Below are positions 31,900-32,025 of a stretch of 32,025 nt of DNA, piece by piece. Numbering within the stretch: the first letter of the stretch is position 1; every line of letters begins with the position of its first letter. A program made the position numbers and the translations under genes. Under the pieces are notes generated by a model that saw only the letters and a list, made by a program, of their open reading frames with translations, had not been told where the DNA came from and ran no database searches. Source of the DNA: Bacteroidia bacterium (GTDB lineage Bacteria; Bacteroidota; Bacteroidia; J057); assembly GCA_030430575.1 (NCBI GenBank), contig JAUIKF010000076.1:1-32025 (forward strand). The letters are read 5' to 3'.

Positions 31900-32025
31900 G
31901 TAACTATTCAGCGGGGTTGTTGAAAATAGGGAAAAATTCTTAGCTTCGAGTATGTCAAGTGTTGAATTTGCCGAGTTAGAGAAAGAGCTTGCCCTTTTGT
32001 CGGGGAAAGTTGATGGTTCTGTTCA
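31900..32025 (+). mobile_element. Outer end of a second IS66-type insertion sequence (partial)
   Basis: The plus strand reads GTAACTATTCAGC at 31900-31912, identical to the end at 125 on the other side, and an ATG follows 52 nt later at 31952. The internal sequence differs from the left copy, so these are related but distinct elements. The rest lies outside the window, so a target duplication cannot be checked. Confidence 0.6.
31952..32025 (+). CDS. N-terminus of the first ORF of the right-hand IS66-type element (partial)
   Basis: A frame from the ATG at 31952 (MSSVEFAELEKELALLSGKV) stays open to the window edge, 24 codons. Only its position inside an IS66-like end identifies it; the residues are too few for a family call. 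A flavoenzyme start of similar composition cannot be excluded. Confidence 0.35.
   Translation, partial: MSSVEFAELEKELALLSGKVDGSV

Noticed and set aside
31920-31948. TTG-N18-TAGCTTCG as a promoter for the right-hand IS ORF
   Set aside because: The -7 box has a mismatch and ends 3 nt before the ATG at 31952, leaving no room for a leader.

Overview
This is a chromosomal stretch from a member of the Bacteroidota, most likely the Saprospiria/Lewinella-Haliscomenobacter side; that placement is inferred from the gene families, not from a marker gene. Supporting signs are two proteins with type IX secretion (T9SS) C-terminal sorting domains, an ECF sigma / FecR / TonB receptor / DUF4249 lipoprotein locus, a PorV/PorQ-like barrel, a head-GIN (DUF2807) protein, a fused two-subunit E1 2-oxoacid dehydrogenase, and several promoters of the Bacteroidota type (TAnnTTTG at -7, TTTG-like at -33).

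Layout. Positions 1-125 and 31900-32025 appear to be the outer ends of two different IS66-type elements that face out of the window. They share the 13-bp end GTAACTATTCAGC, and each has an ATG exactly 52 nt inside it. From left to right: an O-antigen ligase-like membrane protein (275); a fused E1 alpha/beta 2-oxoacid dehydrogenase (1588); on the minus strand a TPR protein followed by a TPR histidine kinase (6992 to 4116); a plus-strand pair of FAD monooxygenase and SDR epimerase (7028-9281); a minus-strand operon of HTH-KdsC fusion, lspA and a DCC-family thiol oxidoreductase (11112-9264); an NtrC-type sigma-54 response regulator with a clear promoter and terminator; a PlsC-like acyltransferase; a DUF2807 protein; an S41-like protease homologue lacking the expected serine; a helix-hairpin-helix/beta-barrel protein and a PorV/PorQ-like barrel separated by a 21-bp tandem repeat; and a small outer-membrane barrel protein.

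The second half holds a minus-strand regulatory/uptake locus (ECF sigma, FecR anti-sigma, STN-type TonB receptor, DUF4249 lipoprotein; 24908 to 19764), a beta-helix lipoprotein, an HTATIP2-like oxidoreductase, two T9SS cargo proteins (one a surface thioredoxin), and a second PlsC acyltransferase with its own terminator.

Much of the region concerns the cell envelope: lipopolysaccharide (ligase, KdsC), lipoprotein maturation (LspA), phospholipid acylation (two PlsC-like enzymes), outer-membrane barrels and secreted proteins. The least ordinary items are the HTH-KdsC fusion at the head of the lspA operon, the structured spacer between sigma and anti-sigma genes, the (HhH)2-plus-barrel protein, the exchanged cofactor-motif residues in E1, and small dispersed intergenic repeats. 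I saw no rRNA, tRNA, CRISPR array, phage module or defence island.
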